Below, one piece after another: positions 43,603 to 52,611 of a stretch of DNA of 64,000 bases; position 1 is the first letter of the stretch; each line of letters opens with the position of its first letter. The position numbers and the translations under genes were made by a program. Below the pieces are notes generated by a model. That model did not search any database. It worked only from the letters and a program-made list of their open reading frames with translations, and had not been told where the DNA came from. Origin of the DNA: Bradyrhizobium cajani. GTDB lineage: Bacteria; Pseudomonadota; Alphaproteobacteria; Rhizobiales; Xanthobacteraceae. The stretch lies in contig NZ_WQNE01000001.1 of assembly GCF_009759665.1 (NCBI RefSeq), forward strand, positions 434,001-498,000, written 5' to 3'.

Positions 43603-43940
43603 CCTACCGGCGAGCTCGGCGGGCACAAGAAGCGAGCTCGCGGACCGCTCGATCGCAACCTGCTGCCGGGGGCCACACTGGACCGCCGGGCGTCAGCCTT
43701 TTCCTCTTTTGCGAGCGGCCCCTTCCGCGTCGGTCTCGTCGCCAAGACCGCGCTTCCATCTTCCGAAGGACATACGCCTCGGCTGCGCGACGGCATGGAC
43801 AGGCCGCCGGAATTGCGCCGTTCGGTCGCGACGCTCTCATGCAAACGCACGAAGACGAACGCCCGGTTCGCTCCTACTTTTTCCGCCTGCGATGATATGC
43901 CGATTTTTTTGAAGCGTATTTTTTGTACATGGAGGTGACG
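43603..43940. other. Intergenic region between carrier-protein and nucleotidyltransferase genes
   Basis: About 338 bases. The 3' part (43895-43930) is AT-rich with T-runs and could be a promoter or the end of the upstream transcript. It contains mini-ORF C (listed separately). A longer frame from 43599 that ends with mini-ORF C has a low-complexity Arg/Ser-rich start and no ribosome site, so only the end is noted. Confidence 0.45.
43839..43895 (+). other. Mini-ORF C of a three-member family (18-residue peptide)
   Basis: A frame for MQTHEDERPVRSYFFRLR ending 45 bases before the nucleotidyltransferase ATG. It shares MQ, DER, an Arg three residues on and an aromatic/Arg end with mini-ORF B, while the DNA is less similar; this favours peptide-level conservation over a protein-binding DNA site. 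No clear ribosome site is seen. Confidence 0.35.
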
Positions 43941-44657
43941 ATGAAAGCGGTAGTTCAGTGCGGCGGCAAGGGAACTCGGCTTCGCCCACATACGTCCATT
44001 TTGCCAAAACCTCTCATGCCGATCGGCGCGCGCCCCGTGCTCGAACTCGTCCTGAAGTGGCTCAGACGAAACGGGATCAGCGACGTTTTCGTCACGACCG
44101 GCTATCTCGGCCATCTGATCCGCAGCGTCTGTGGTGACGGCAACCAGTGGAATATGCGGATCACCTACACACAGGAACTCGAACCCCTCGGCACGATCGG
44201 TCCCTTGTCGTTGTTGCGAGAGCAGCTCGACGAGCCGTTCCTGGTCCTCAACGGCGACGTGTTGACTGACCTGAGCCTGAACCAGCTCATCCACAATCAC
44301 CGCAAATCCGACGCCAACATCACCATCGCGACTTCCGTTCGAAGCACGAAGATGGATTTCGGCGTGATCGACGAAACGGACGGACGCGTGACCGGGTTTC
44401 GCGAAAAGCCGGAGCTGATGAACCTCGTTAGCATGGGAATCTACTGCATGAATCCGGTCGTCCTTGAGCGCATTCCGTCGGGCGTTCCGTTCGGCTTCGA
44501 CGACCTGATGTTCCAGATGCTCGAGGATGACGCCCGCGTCAACGTGTTCAAGCACACCGGCCTGTGGCTCGATATTGGCCGGGTCGAGGACTTCCTCAAG
44601 GCGCAGGACATCGCGTGGGACGAGCAGTCACCCGCATTCGCCATTGCGGCTGCGTGA
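43941..44657 (+). CDS. Sugar nucleotidyltransferase (mannose-1-P guanylyltransferase/RfbA-like)
   Basis: 238 residues. Nucleotidyl-transfer signature VVQCGGKGTRLRPHTSILPKP at the N-terminus (Arg and Lys for catalysis), metal-binding Asp in VLNGDVLTD and the later DFGVIDE and GFREKPEL blocks. It makes an NDP-sugar from NTP and a sugar-1-phosphate. Glucose, mannose or heptose phosphate are all possible; the short length without a C-terminal domain fits the RmlA/HddC side. GGAGGTG right before the ATG fixes the start. It begins a run of four tight genes to the second epimerase. Confidence 0.9.
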   Translation: MKAVVQCGGKGTRLRPHTSILPKPLMPIGARPVLELVLKWLRRNGISDVFVTTGYLGHLIRSVCGDGNQWNMRITYTQELEPLGTIGPLSLLREQLDEPFLVLNGDVLTDLSLNQLIHNHRKSDANITIATSVRSTKMDFGVIDETDGRVTGFREKPELMNLVSMGIYCMNPVVLERIPSGVPFGFDDLMFQMLEDDARVNVFKHTGLWLDIGRVEDFLKAQDIAWDEQSPAFAIAAA

Positions 44658-44695
44658 CGCGACGTCGTCTTCGCACACGGAATGAAGAGGTACAC

Positions 44696-45835
44696 ATGCT
44701 GCTGGTATCAGAACCGACCTTGGGCCCCGACGAAAAGGAAGCGCTTGCCGCCGCAATCGATTCGGGCTGGATCACCATGGGAGATCGGGTGCGGGAGTTC
44801 GAACAGACGTTCGCCCGCATGCACGGCGCTGACGAAGCGATTGCCGTGGGCTCGTGCACGGCCGCACTTCACCTCATTCTGCATGCGCTCGGGATCGGTC
44901 CCGGCGATGAGGTGCTCGTACCGTCTCTCACGTTCGTTGCCACGGCCAATGCCGTGCTCTACGTCGGAGCACGGCCGGTGTTCGTCGACATCGAATCCGG
45001 GGCAGTTCCCCTGATGTCCGTGGCAGACGCGCAGCGCAAATGCACTTCGCGAACAAAGGCAGTGATCCTCATGCACTTTGCCGGCTACCTCGCCGATCGC
45101 GAGGAGTGGCAAGCCTTCGCTCGCAGCAAGGATCTGCTCCTGATCGAGGACGCCGCACATGCGCCCGGCGTCAAGGGGGTCGGCACGTTTGGCGATGCCG
45201 CCGCCTTTTCCTTCTACGGCAACAAAAACATGACGACTGCCGAAGGCGGCGCCATCATAACCCGCCACCGCATCCTGAGCGACATGATCAAGCGTGCCAG
45301 GTCGCATGGCATGACGAGTAACACGCGCCAGCGTCTCGTCAGCCGCAGCCCTGAATACGACGTGACGCTTCTCGGATTCAACTACCGCATGGACGAATTG
45401 CGCGCCGCGGTCGGTCTCGTGCAGTTGCGAAAATTGTCGGGCTGGAACGACACGAGGCGCCGTCTGTCGCTTCATTATCGGCAGCGCCTTGCCGAACGTT
45501 GTCCGTCGGTCCTGGTGCCATTCAAGCCATCGTGGGTGTCGGCTCACCATCTGCTCCCGGTCGTGCTCCCGGCGGCAAGCTCCCGGCAGGCCCTGATCGA
45601 GGAGCTCAGAAAGTGCGGCGTTCAGACGACTATTCACTATCCTCCGGTGCATCGATTGACGTTCTACCAGGATCGGTATCCAGGCGTCAGCCTGCCCAAC
45701 ACCGAAGATTTTTGCGGACGTGAGCTCACGTTGCCGCTCCATCCCGCCATGACTCCCGCCGACGTCGATCACGTGGCGGACAGCCTCGCAGAAGGACTTC
45801 GGGCAAGCCAGCCAGCGGAGGTCGTACAGGCATGA
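44696..45835 (+). CDS. DegT/DnrJ/EryC1-family sugar aminotransferase
   Basis: A 379-residue PLP-dependent enzyme that adds an amino group to a keto-sugar nucleotide. It has SGWITMGDRVREFEQTFA, VGSCTAALHLILHALGIGPG, LIEDAAHAPGVKG, the PLP lysine in FYGNKNMTTAEGGA and NYRMDELRAAVGLVQL, all standard family marks. The ATG at 44696 follows AAGAGG by six bases; the frame extends upstream into the previous gene without support. It shows that an amino-deoxy sugar is made by this locus. The next gene starts inside its last codons. Confidence 0.93.
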   Translation: MLLVSEPTLGPDEKEALAAAIDSGWITMGDRVREFEQTFARMHGADEAIAVGSCTAALHLILHALGIGPGDEVLVPSLTFVATANAVLYVGARPVFVDIESGAVPLMSVADAQRKCTSRTKAVILMHFAGYLADREEWQAFARSKDLLLIEDAAHAPGVKGVGTFGDAAAFSFYGNKNMTTAEGGAIITRHRILSDMIKRARSHGMTSNTRQRLVSRSPEYDVTLLGFNYRMDELRAAVGLVQLRKLSGWNDTRRRLSLHYRQRLAERCPSVLVPFKPSWVSAHHLLPVVLPAASSRQALIEELRKCGVQTTIHYPPVHRLTFYQDRYPGVSLPNTEDFCGRELTLPLHPAMTPADVDHVADSLAEGLRASQPAEVVQA

Positions 45836-46563
45836 GCGAAACGGTAAATGCGGGATGCACACAGGCGGCCGTTCCGGCCGTGCGCTTGCGGCGTCTTGTC
45901 GATATCCTTGGTGCAGGGACGGCGATGTTCTTCTTGCTGCCGGTCTTCCTGGTCATTGCGCTCGCAATCTGGATCGAAGGCGGGCGACCGATTCTGTATT
46001 CACAGCTTCGCCTCGGGCTGAACGGGACACCGTTCCGCATGTACAAGTTCCGGAAGTTCAGAGCCGATTGCGACGATCGCGGAAGTCCGCTCACCGCGGT
46101 GAATGACAACCGCATGACCGCGATCGGCGGGCTGCTGGCGGCCTTCAAGCTGGACGAGTTGCCGCAGTTTTGGAACGTCCTGCGTGGGGACATGTCACTC
46201 GTCGGTCCGAGACCCGAGACGCTCGTATTTGCCGATTGTTTCAGAAACGGATTTGAAAAGATTCTCGAACACAGGCCGGGCCTCATTGGGCCGTGCCAGG
46301 TTCTGTTCCGACACGAAAACACGCTGTTCCCGCAGGATGGCGATGTGGCGACTTTCTATCGCGAGGTTCTGTTTCCCGCCAAGGCGAAGATCGATCTGGC
46401 TTACTACCCCAATCGAACCATCGGGTCGGATCTCAAGTGGGTCGTTCATACCGCCTGGATCATTGTGGGAGATCCGCTTCTGCGCCGCGTGCGAAGACGT
46501 CGGCACAACGACCAGAGTGGCATGGAGCCGGGATCTCTCGGCGCGAATCTTTTTCAGAAGTAG
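45832..46563 (+). CDS. Undecaprenyl-phosphate sugar phosphotransferase (phosphoglycosyl transferase)
   Basis: A 243-residue initiating transferase of the short PglC/WcaJ-C-terminal type: one re-entrant membrane helix (FLLPVFLVIALAIWIEGG), KFRKFRADCD, KLDELPQFWNVLRGDMSLVG with the Asp-Glu catalytic dyad, and PRPE. It moves a sugar-phosphate onto undecaprenyl phosphate and so starts the repeat unit. Its ATG overlaps the aminotransferase stop (ATGA). The gene pair suggests the first sugar is an amino sugar, as in bacillosamine-type pathways; this is inference. Confidence 0.93.
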   Translation: MSETVNAGCTQAAVPAVRLRRLVDILGAGTAMFFLLPVFLVIALAIWIEGGRPILYSQLRLGLNGTPFRMYKFRKFRADCDDRGSPLTAVNDNRMTAIGGLLAAFKLDELPQFWNVLRGDMSLVGPRPETLVFADCFRNGFEKILEHRPGLIGPCQVLFRHENTLFPQDGDVATFYREVLFPAKAKIDLAYYPNRTIGSDLKWVVHTAWIIVGDPLLRRVRRRRHNDQSGMEPGSLGANLFQK

Positions 46564-46575
46564 ACGGGTGCTCAA

Positions 46576-47616
46576 ATGGCTATTGAAAGACGAACTGTGC
46601 TGCTCGTTGGTGGTGCTGGTTACGTGGGGTCGGTGATCACCGGCCATCTCCTCAGGAAGGGTTGGCACGTTCGCTGCCTCGATCAGCTCATCTACCGGAA
46701 CGAGAGCTGTGTCTGGCCCTATCTGAGCTATCCGAACTACGAATTCATGCACGGTGACATTCGCGATCCGCGCTTCACCTCCCAGGCGCTGAAGAACGTC
46801 GACGATGTCGTTGTCCTGGCTGGACTCGTCGGCGATCCGATCACGAGCAAGTATCCCGACGAAAGTCATGCGATCAATCGAAACGGGGTCGGGTCCTTCA
46901 TCGACTCCATCCAACATCACCCAGTCGGCCGGCTCATCTTCGTCTCGACCTGCTCGAACTATGGGCTGGTGGAAGAGGACAAGGCGGTCGATGAGAACTA
47001 TCCGCTCGCGCCGCTTTCCCTTTACGCCAAGCATAAGGTCGAGATGGAGCACAATATCCTGGGTCTCAAGGGAAAGGTCGGATTTCACCCAACGATCCTC
47101 CGCTTTGCGACCGCCTTTGGTCTCTCCTCGCGAATGCGTTTCGATCTAACAGTGAACGAGTTTGCGCGCGAGCTCCATTTGGGAAGGGAGCTGCTGGTGT
47201 TCGATCCCAAGACCTGGCGTCCTTACTGCCACGTTCGTGATTTTGCTCGCGCGGTCGAGGAGGTTCTCCGCGCGCCTGCCGGTAAAGTCGCCTTCGAAGT
47301 CTTCAACGTCGGCTGCGAGGAGAACAACTTCACCAAGCTGATGGTCGTCGAGGAAATCCTGAGGCACATTCCGCGATCGAAGGTCACCTATCAGGAGCGC
47401 GGCGCCGACCCCCGGAACTACCGCGTGAATTTCGACAAGATCCGTCGGGTGTTGAATTTCAAACCCGAAATCAGCGTTCAGCAAGGCATCAGCGAGATCC
47501 TGGCTGCCTTGAGCCAGGGCCTGTTCGACCACGTCGAAGAGCGGAGACACTTCTTCGGAAACTACGAGATCTTCCTTCCGACCGCCCACATCTCGGACTT
47601 GAAGAGGGCCGTTTAG
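46576..47616 (+). CDS. NAD-dependent epimerase/dehydratase
   Basis: A 346-residue extended short-chain dehydrogenase. NAD motif LLVGGAGYVGSVITGHLL, catalytic Tyr/Lys in SLYAKHKVEME, Ser/Thr in STCSNYG, and VLAGLVGDP in place of the usual HLAA. This variant group contains enzymes of heptose, tyvelose and other unusual sugar pathways; I cannot fix the substrate. It starts 13 bases after the phosphoglycosyl transferase gene and ends 61 bases before the Wza-like gene. Confidence 0.88.
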   Translation: MAIERRTVLLVGGAGYVGSVITGHLLRKGWHVRCLDQLIYRNESCVWPYLSYPNYEFMHGDIRDPRFTSQALKNVDDVVVLAGLVGDPITSKYPDESHAINRNGVGSFIDSIQHHPVGRLIFVSTCSNYGLVEEDKAVDENYPLAPLSLYAKHKVEMEHNILGLKGKVGFHPTILRFATAFGLSSRMRFDLTVNEFARELHLGRELLVFDPKTWRPYCHVRDFARAVEEVLRAPAGKVAFEVFNVGCEENNFTKLMVVEEILRHIPRSKVTYQERGADPRNYRVNFDKIRRVLNFKPEISVQQGISEILAALSQGLFDHVEERRHFFGNYEIFLPTAHISDLKRAV

Positions 47617-47676
47617 AAAGGACGAGCGGCATCTCAGATCGCGAAGCGTCCAGGGACGTTGCATTGGGAGTTTGTC

Positions 47677-48951
47677 ATGAAATGCAAGAAGCGAGGCAAA
47701 CCCTCTGTAGCCCTCCTGCTGGGTGCGTGCGCGGCAATTCTGCTTGTCAGCACGAGCGGGATGTCCCTTGCCGATCCGTACAAGCTCGGACCGGGCGATA
47801 CCATCGAGATTTCGATCGGCGGCCTGCCTGATCAACGTAACCGCACGCAGATCCAGATCGACGGCACCATCCCGCTTCCGGGAGGAGGAACGGTCGAAGT
47901 TGCGGGCCTGACCCCGGCGCAGATGCAGAGCCGCATCGAAACGCTGCTGCAAGCAAGGATACTGCGTCAACGCCTCACCGACGGACGCGATCAGGCGTTC
48001 GTGATCAAGCCCGGCGACGTCATGGCAAGCGTCGTGGAATACCGACCGGTCTATGTTTCCGGCGATGTGCTCACGCCTGGCCAGCAGCCGTATCGGGCTT
48101 CGATGACCGTTCGCCAGGCCGTCGCCGTTGCCGGCGGTTTCAGTCTGTTGCGATCGCGCGGCATGCAGCCCGGCGCCGCCGACCCGGCGGATCTTGTGAG
48201 GGACTATCAGTCCCTCGCGACGGAATACACCAAGGAGTATTTCCATATCGTTCGAATCGTCGCGGAGCTTGACGGCCGCGACACATTCGATGCCACGCCC
48301 CCAAGCGACATTTCGCTGCCTGCGAACGTGATCGCTTCGGTTGTTCAAGCCGAAAGGGACTCTCTGAAGACGTCGCAAAGCGACTATCGCACGGAACAGC
48401 GCTTTCTGGAGGATGCCGTAAAGCAGACGGACGCACAGTTCGCTACGCTCAAGAAACAACAGGAAGGTGAAGAGAAGGGCGTACAGGCCGACGAAGAGGA
48501 ACTCGAACGAGTCATGAAGGCGTTCGGGTCCGGGCTGCTGGCAAGCCCTCGCGTGAGCGAAAGCCGGCGTGCCCTATTGCTGTCGTCGACCCGGCGCTTG
48601 CAGACGAGCGTCGAGCTTATGCGGCTCCAGCGCCAACGCGAGGACTTCCTGCGGCAAACCGAACGGGTGACCAGCCAGCGAACCATCAACCTCCTCAGGG
48701 AGCAGAAGGATTCGAACGTTCGGTTGGCGGACCTCCGTGTCAGGATGCAGGCGCTCAGTCAAAAGCTACAACCGATCGGCGGGTCGGGCGCGATCCCCGT
48801 CAATTCAGGCGAGCTTAATCCCGATGTGGTCGTCGTGCGGCGGCTCGGGCAGCAGTGGGACAGGATACCCGCCTCCGTCGATTTCGACGTGGAGCCTGGC
48901 GACGTGATCGAAGTCACACTGCGCCCTGCGGCAGCGCGTCTCTCGAACTGA
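47677..48951 (+). CDS. Polysaccharide export protein, Wza/ExoF-like
   Basis: 424 residues. Signal peptide (to about residue 34), then the polysaccharide export domain with DPYKLGPGDTIEISIGG and the SLBB-like part PVYVSGDVLTPGQQPYR. A long coiled coil covers about residues 220-370, as in rhizobial ExoF, which Wza lacks. A possible lipobox (LGAC near residue 18) is weak. It forms the periplasm-to-outside passage of the polymer. The ATG at 47677 has GGGAG seven bases upstream; an earlier in-frame start at 47659 would overlap it. Ends before a regulatory gap of about 280 bases. Confidence 0.9.
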   Translation: MKCKKRGKPSVALLLGACAAILLVSTSGMSLADPYKLGPGDTIEISIGGLPDQRNRTQIQIDGTIPLPGGGTVEVAGLTPAQMQSRIETLLQARILRQRLTDGRDQAFVIKPGDVMASVVEYRPVYVSGDVLTPGQQPYRASMTVRQAVAVAGGFSLLRSRGMQPGAADPADLVRDYQSLATEYTKEYFHIVRIVAELDGRDTFDATPPSDISLPANVIASVVQAERDSLKTSQSDYRTEQRFLEDAVKQTDAQFATLKKQQEGEEKGVQADEEELERVMKAFGSGLLASPRVSESRRALLLSSTRRLQTSVELMRLQRQREDFLRQTERVTSQRTINLLREQKDSNVRLADLRVRMQALSQKLQPIGGSGAIPVNSGELNPDVVVVRRLGQQWDRIPASVDFDVEPGDVIEVTLRPAAARLSN

Positions 48952-49150
48952 CCCGGAGACGGAGTACCCCTCAAGGGTCAGTTCCAATCGACCCTTCCGG
49001 AGTAGTCTCCGACTATTTCCTGAATGCTCCCGCTGCTGCACGTGCGAGATGTAGACCCGCGTTGCTACCCCTTACTTGATCACGATCGGGAATTGGCGTG
49101 ACGATCGGCGACTCTCGGTCGCTTCGCGCGCCGCGGGGTTACCCCTGATT

Positions 49151-49166
49151 CAACGTTTACACGTTG
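49151..49166. promoter_or_regulatory. Inverted repeat CAACGT-N4-ACGTTG upstream of a LuxR-type gene
   Basis: Perfect 6-bp arms separated by TTAC, located 65 bases before the start of the LuxR-type gene at 49231. Size, spacing and place fit an operator, possibly for autoregulation. No other copy was noticed in the window. Confidence 0.4.
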
Positions 49167-49230
49167 CGCAGAAATTTGGAAGCTTTGTGGCACGTTCATT
49201 CCATTAGGAAGCCCGGCTGGGGAAGTAACA

Positions 49231-49896
49231 ATGTTGAATTTAAATCAGGCATTGCCGAGGACTATTGCTTTGCAGGGTCATTCTGCTGAATCGATGTTCA
49301 ATATTTCGGACTCAGATACTGGACCAAACATTCATTCAGACGCCAACAGCCACAAGCACGACGGCTTGCGCGGCGTGCTCGCACGCATCGGATGCGGACA
49401 GGTCTTGCTCCGACGCGGTCGGGTGGTCGAACTCAGTCCAGCCGGACGCGCGATCCTGGAACGCGAGTCGCGCGCCAATGCTAGCCAGGAAACGCTCTAT
49501 GGCGCGGTGAAGGAATTGGTCCATCGCGCGGGCGCACGGTTTCCGGCAGGTTCGACATCCTGGCTGGCGACGTCGACCAAGGAAGGGTTTACCGCTTTGG
49601 TCAACCAGGTCGCGAACGCATGGTCTGACGAGACCATCGCGCTGATCCTGTTCGATCTCGATGCTCATCCAGAGCCCTCGCCCCGAACGCTGCAGCGCCT
49701 GTTCGGATTTACCACTGCGGAAACTCAGCTCGCCATCGAGTTGGCGCGAGGCAACAACCTGATCGACATCGCTCGTGCGCGGCGACTGAGCCGAACGACC
49801 GTGCGCTCGCAGCTGGCCTCGCTGTTCGTCAAGACGCAGACACGCCGGCAGGCCGACCTGATCGCGCTGCTCGGACGCCTCGCAGTCCTGCCCTAG
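49231..49896 (+). CDS. LuxR-type helix-turn-helix transcriptional regulator
   Basis: 221 residues with a C-terminal LuxR-like DNA-binding domain: FGFTTAETQLAIELARGNNL, then the recognition helix region ARRLSRTTVRSQLASLFVKT. The N-terminal 140 residues lack receiver or autoinducer-domain marks and I do not recognise them; LRRGRVVELSPAGRAILERE resembles the C-terminal half of regulators that carry PAS-like sensing parts. ATG follows GGGGAAG by six bases. Placed between the export gene and the glycosyltransferase block, it probably controls one or both. Confidence 0.85.
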   Translation: MLNLNQALPRTIALQGHSAESMFNISDSDTGPNIHSDANSHKHDGLRGVLARIGCGQVLLRRGRVVELSPAGRAILERESRANASQETLYGAVKELVHRAGARFPAGSTSWLATSTKEGFTALVNQVANAWSDETIALILFDLDAHPEPSPRTLQRLFGFTTAETQLAIELARGNNLIDIARARRLSRTTVRSQLASLFVKTQTRRQADLIALLGRLAVLP

Positions 49897-50167
49897 CGCA
49901 GACACGGAATGCGGTGCGTTGTCCGATGAAGGGACGTCGAAGTGCTCGTGGCGCGTTCGGCAAACATGCGCTCGCGCTGCGTTGTCGCGTGCAAAAAGCT
50001 CTATGCGAGCACGTCGGCGAACCACCCGCTGCCTCAGTCATTCGAATGCATGAAGACAGGCCGCAGACACGTCCTAACCTGCTCAGGTCCCAAATCTTCG
50101 CCGGGAAGGCGGGGCCTTTGAGGCCGGGGTCCAGGCGAGATTGCTCAAAGGGACGGAAGGAAGCAAC

Positions 50168-51355
50168 ATGGCGCTGCACTTGCTTTGCATAGGAGGCGAG
50201 GATCACGCGCTGCGTATCCCGTTCCTGGAGGCTCTGCAGAACCGCGGACTGCGCGTGAGCGCGGCGGGCACCGGTGCAGCATCTGCATTCGCGCAAAATG
50301 GCATCACCTATCATCAATATCAGTTCGACAGATTTGGCATGGGCGCCTCTGATCGGGCCGCCATTGGGCAACTGGCGCGGCTTGTGAAGTTCGCTCGTCC
50401 AGACGTGATCCAGACCTTCGACACCAAGCCGAACCTGTTTGCACCATTGGCACTTCGCGGCGCCGTTCCCGTTGTCCGTACGATCAACGGAATGGGGTGG
50501 GTCTTCTCCTCGACCGAGCTGAGAGCCCTCGCCTTTCGCCCGGTCTATCTGGCCATGCAACGCCTGGCTGCCTGCTGGACCGCAGCGACCGTATTCCAGA
50601 ACAAGGCGGACAGGAGCTTCTTCCACCGTCACCATCTGCTTGGAAAGAGCCCGTCTGTCGTCATCGGAAGCTCGGGGATCGATGTCGGCGCTTTCGAGAC
50701 AGCGCAAGCGCGGATGGCCTCGCCTGCCGAGCTACGCGCCGAACTCGGGCTGGGCGACGCCGAAATCGTCCTTACGGTAAGCCGATTGACGGTGCAAAAG
50801 GGCATTGCGACGCTGCTCGAAGCGGCGGAGATCGTCCACCAGGCACGTCCCAAGGTTCGCTTTCTGCTCGTTGGTCCTCGCGAAAGCGAAGGTGCATTCG
50901 CGGTGGATCAGGCGCTGATCGAGCGGCACGCGCCATATGTGATTGCCACCGGCGCCAGATCGGATATTCCCGCGCTTCTAGGACTCGCTGATGTCTTTGC
51001 CTTTCCAACCGAGTATCGCGAAGGCATTCCCCGCGTTTTGCTGGAAGCCGGGTTGGCAGGGGTGCCGATCGTCGCCTCGCGCATGCCGGGGTGCGATGAC
51101 GTCGTCGTCGAAGACTGGAACGGCCACCTTGTGCCTCCACGCGACCCACGCGCGCTCGCGGCCGCAATTCTTGGCCTCCTTCAGGATTCCTCGCGTGCAA
51201 GGACGATGGGCCAACGCTCGATCAACGTGGTGCGCCGCGAGTTCGACCTGAACTTCGTGGCTGACCGCTATGCGGAGCTTTACAGGCAGCTGCTTTCCCG
51301 CGGCCATTCGAGTGACGGGCGGGCGGCGGCGCACAGCAGCAGTGAAATACAATGA
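50168..51355 (+). CDS. Family 4 glycosyltransferase (PglA/WbpJ-like)
   Basis: A 395-residue GT-B enzyme. Donor-binding half has LTVSRLTVQKGIATLLEAAE and the EX7E-type motif in FPTEYREGIPRVLLEAGLAG followed by GVPIVASRMPGCDD, which is the pattern of transferases that add a sugar to an undecaprenyl-linked amino sugar (PglA, WbpJ, CapM types). That fits the local aminotransferase and phosphoglycosyl transferase. ATG at 50168 has GGAAGGAAG upstream. Its stop overlaps the next ATG. Confidence 0.92.
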   Translation: MALHLLCIGGEDHALRIPFLEALQNRGLRVSAAGTGAASAFAQNGITYHQYQFDRFGMGASDRAAIGQLARLVKFARPDVIQTFDTKPNLFAPLALRGAVPVVRTINGMGWVFSSTELRALAFRPVYLAMQRLAACWTAATVFQNKADRSFFHRHHLLGKSPSVVIGSSGIDVGAFETAQARMASPAELRAELGLGDAEIVLTVSRLTVQKGIATLLEAAEIVHQARPKVRFLLVGPRESEGAFAVDQALIERHAPYVIATGARSDIPALLGLADVFAFPTEYREGIPRVLLEAGLAGVPIVASRMPGCDDVVVEDWNGHLVPPRDPRALAAAILGLLQDSSRARTMGQRSINVVRREFDLNFVADRYAELYRQLLSRGHSSDGRAAAHSSSEIQ

Positions 51356-52608
51356 TCGGTAGCGCCCTCCTTGCGCTTGGGCTCGTGCTTGGGACGGCTT
51401 CGCAGCTGCGCCTTCCCGGCTTCCCCTTGGGCATCGGGGAGGCCTGTCTCGCCGTCTGGCTCGGTCTCGCGTCCCTGCAACTCCTGACCAGCTCGAGAGT
51501 CTGCAACCCTACGGCTCTGCTCTGGCTGCTTGTATTCTGGACCTGCTTTATCTTCATCCAGAGTTTCGGGGCATTCCTGGCATTGCTGCGCCCGGAAATC
51601 GTCGACCCCGATCTCGTCGTGCACGACATATTCGCATATCTCCTCGTGGCCGCCGTCACCTGCCTGGCCGCTGCGACATTGAGGCCGGAGGGTTCTCTCC
51701 GCGACACGCTGTGGTTTCTGATCGGATTCTGGATCATCACCATGGCCGCGCAACTGGCATTGGGCTGGGGTTACTTCAGCATCTCGTCAGTCAATCCATG
51801 GTACTGGGACCGGTTTCGCGGCTGGTCGGAGAATCCAAACCAGCTCGCAATCTACTGTGCAGTTCTGACACCACTCTCGCTTCACATGGCTCTGACTGCC
51901 AAGCGGTCTGGCCGCTTTGTCGCGGGATTGAGCTGCATCGCAACGTTCGTCGTGGGCCGGCTGACGAAGAGCGACACCTTCCTTGTCTCGATGTCGCTCT
52001 CGATACCCCTGTTCGTCGCGCTGCGCCTGCGAACCTGGCTGACATCACCCGAGTATCGATGGAGCCTGCGTTTTGCAGCTGCAGCGATCGCCGTTATGGC
52101 CATAGTTCCCCTTTCGCTCTCACTGCTCCCTTACGGCGCGGCAACGGCGGGCGATGTCGGGGGGCTGGCCGCGGGAATGATGAAGGACCGTGGCGGCGAG
52201 GCAACCAGGGCAACCGCCAATCTGCGGCTGAGCCTCTGGCAGGACGCTTTGCACGCAGGTCTGGAGTCCGGATCGCTTGGCCTTGGACCCGGGCCGCATT
52301 TGGAGAAACCAAGCGGCATCACGGACAAGGGTGTCCCGCTCCCCTTGGAAGCTCATAGCACCCTGCTGGACGTCTTCACCCAGGGCGGACTGCTTGGCGT
52401 GATCGCCGTTCTCGGTCTGCTCGCGGGTACGCTTGCGCTCCTGCTCCGCGCGCGACTTGACGCCTTGGCCGTTCTGATCCTCGCGCTCGCCTTCTTCAGC
52501 ATCAGCCATTTCATTCTACGGCATCCGACCGTGTGGTTTGCCATCACACTGGGCCTCATCCTGGGCTCGGTTCGGCGGACATCGGCGCATGCGCGCATCG
52601 GAAGCTAG
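51352..52608 (+). CDS. O-antigen ligase / polymerase-like membrane protein (Wzy/WaaL family)
   Basis: 418 residues with about ten to twelve hydrophobic segments and a large periplasmic loop after about residue 255. The conserved Wzy-C motif around NPNQLAIYCAVL and the later GPGPHLEKPSG-EAHSTLLDVFTQG region with His are typical of O-antigen ligases and polymerases. It should join lipid-linked repeat units in the periplasm. It overlaps the glycosyltransferase gene (ATGA) and is followed three bases later by the second asparagine synthase gene. Confidence 0.88.
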   Translation: MIGSALLALGLVLGTASQLRLPGFPLGIGEACLAVWLGLASLQLLTSSRVCNPTALLWLLVFWTCFIFIQSFGAFLALLRPEIVDPDLVVHDIFAYLLVAAVTCLAAATLRPEGSLRDTLWFLIGFWIITMAAQLALGWGYFSISSVNPWYWDRFRGWSENPNQLAIYCAVLTPLSLHMALTAKRSGRFVAGLSCIATFVVGRLTKSDTFLVSMSLSIPLFVALRLRTWLTSPEYRWSLRFAAAAIAVMAIVPLSLSLLPYGAATAGDVGGLAAGMMKDRGGEATRATANLRLSLWQDALHAGLESGSLGLGPGPHLEKPSGITDKGVPLPLEAHSTLLDVFTQGGLLGVIAVLGLLAGTLALLLRARLDALAVLILALAFFSISHFILRHPTVWFAITLGLILGSVRRTSAHARIGS

Positions 52609-52611
52609 GTC

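Noticed and set aside
43563..44555. 330-codon minus-strand frame opposite the nucleotidyltransferase
   Set aside because: The plus strand has a complete nucleotidyltransferase with a perfect ribosome site; the minus product has no pattern.
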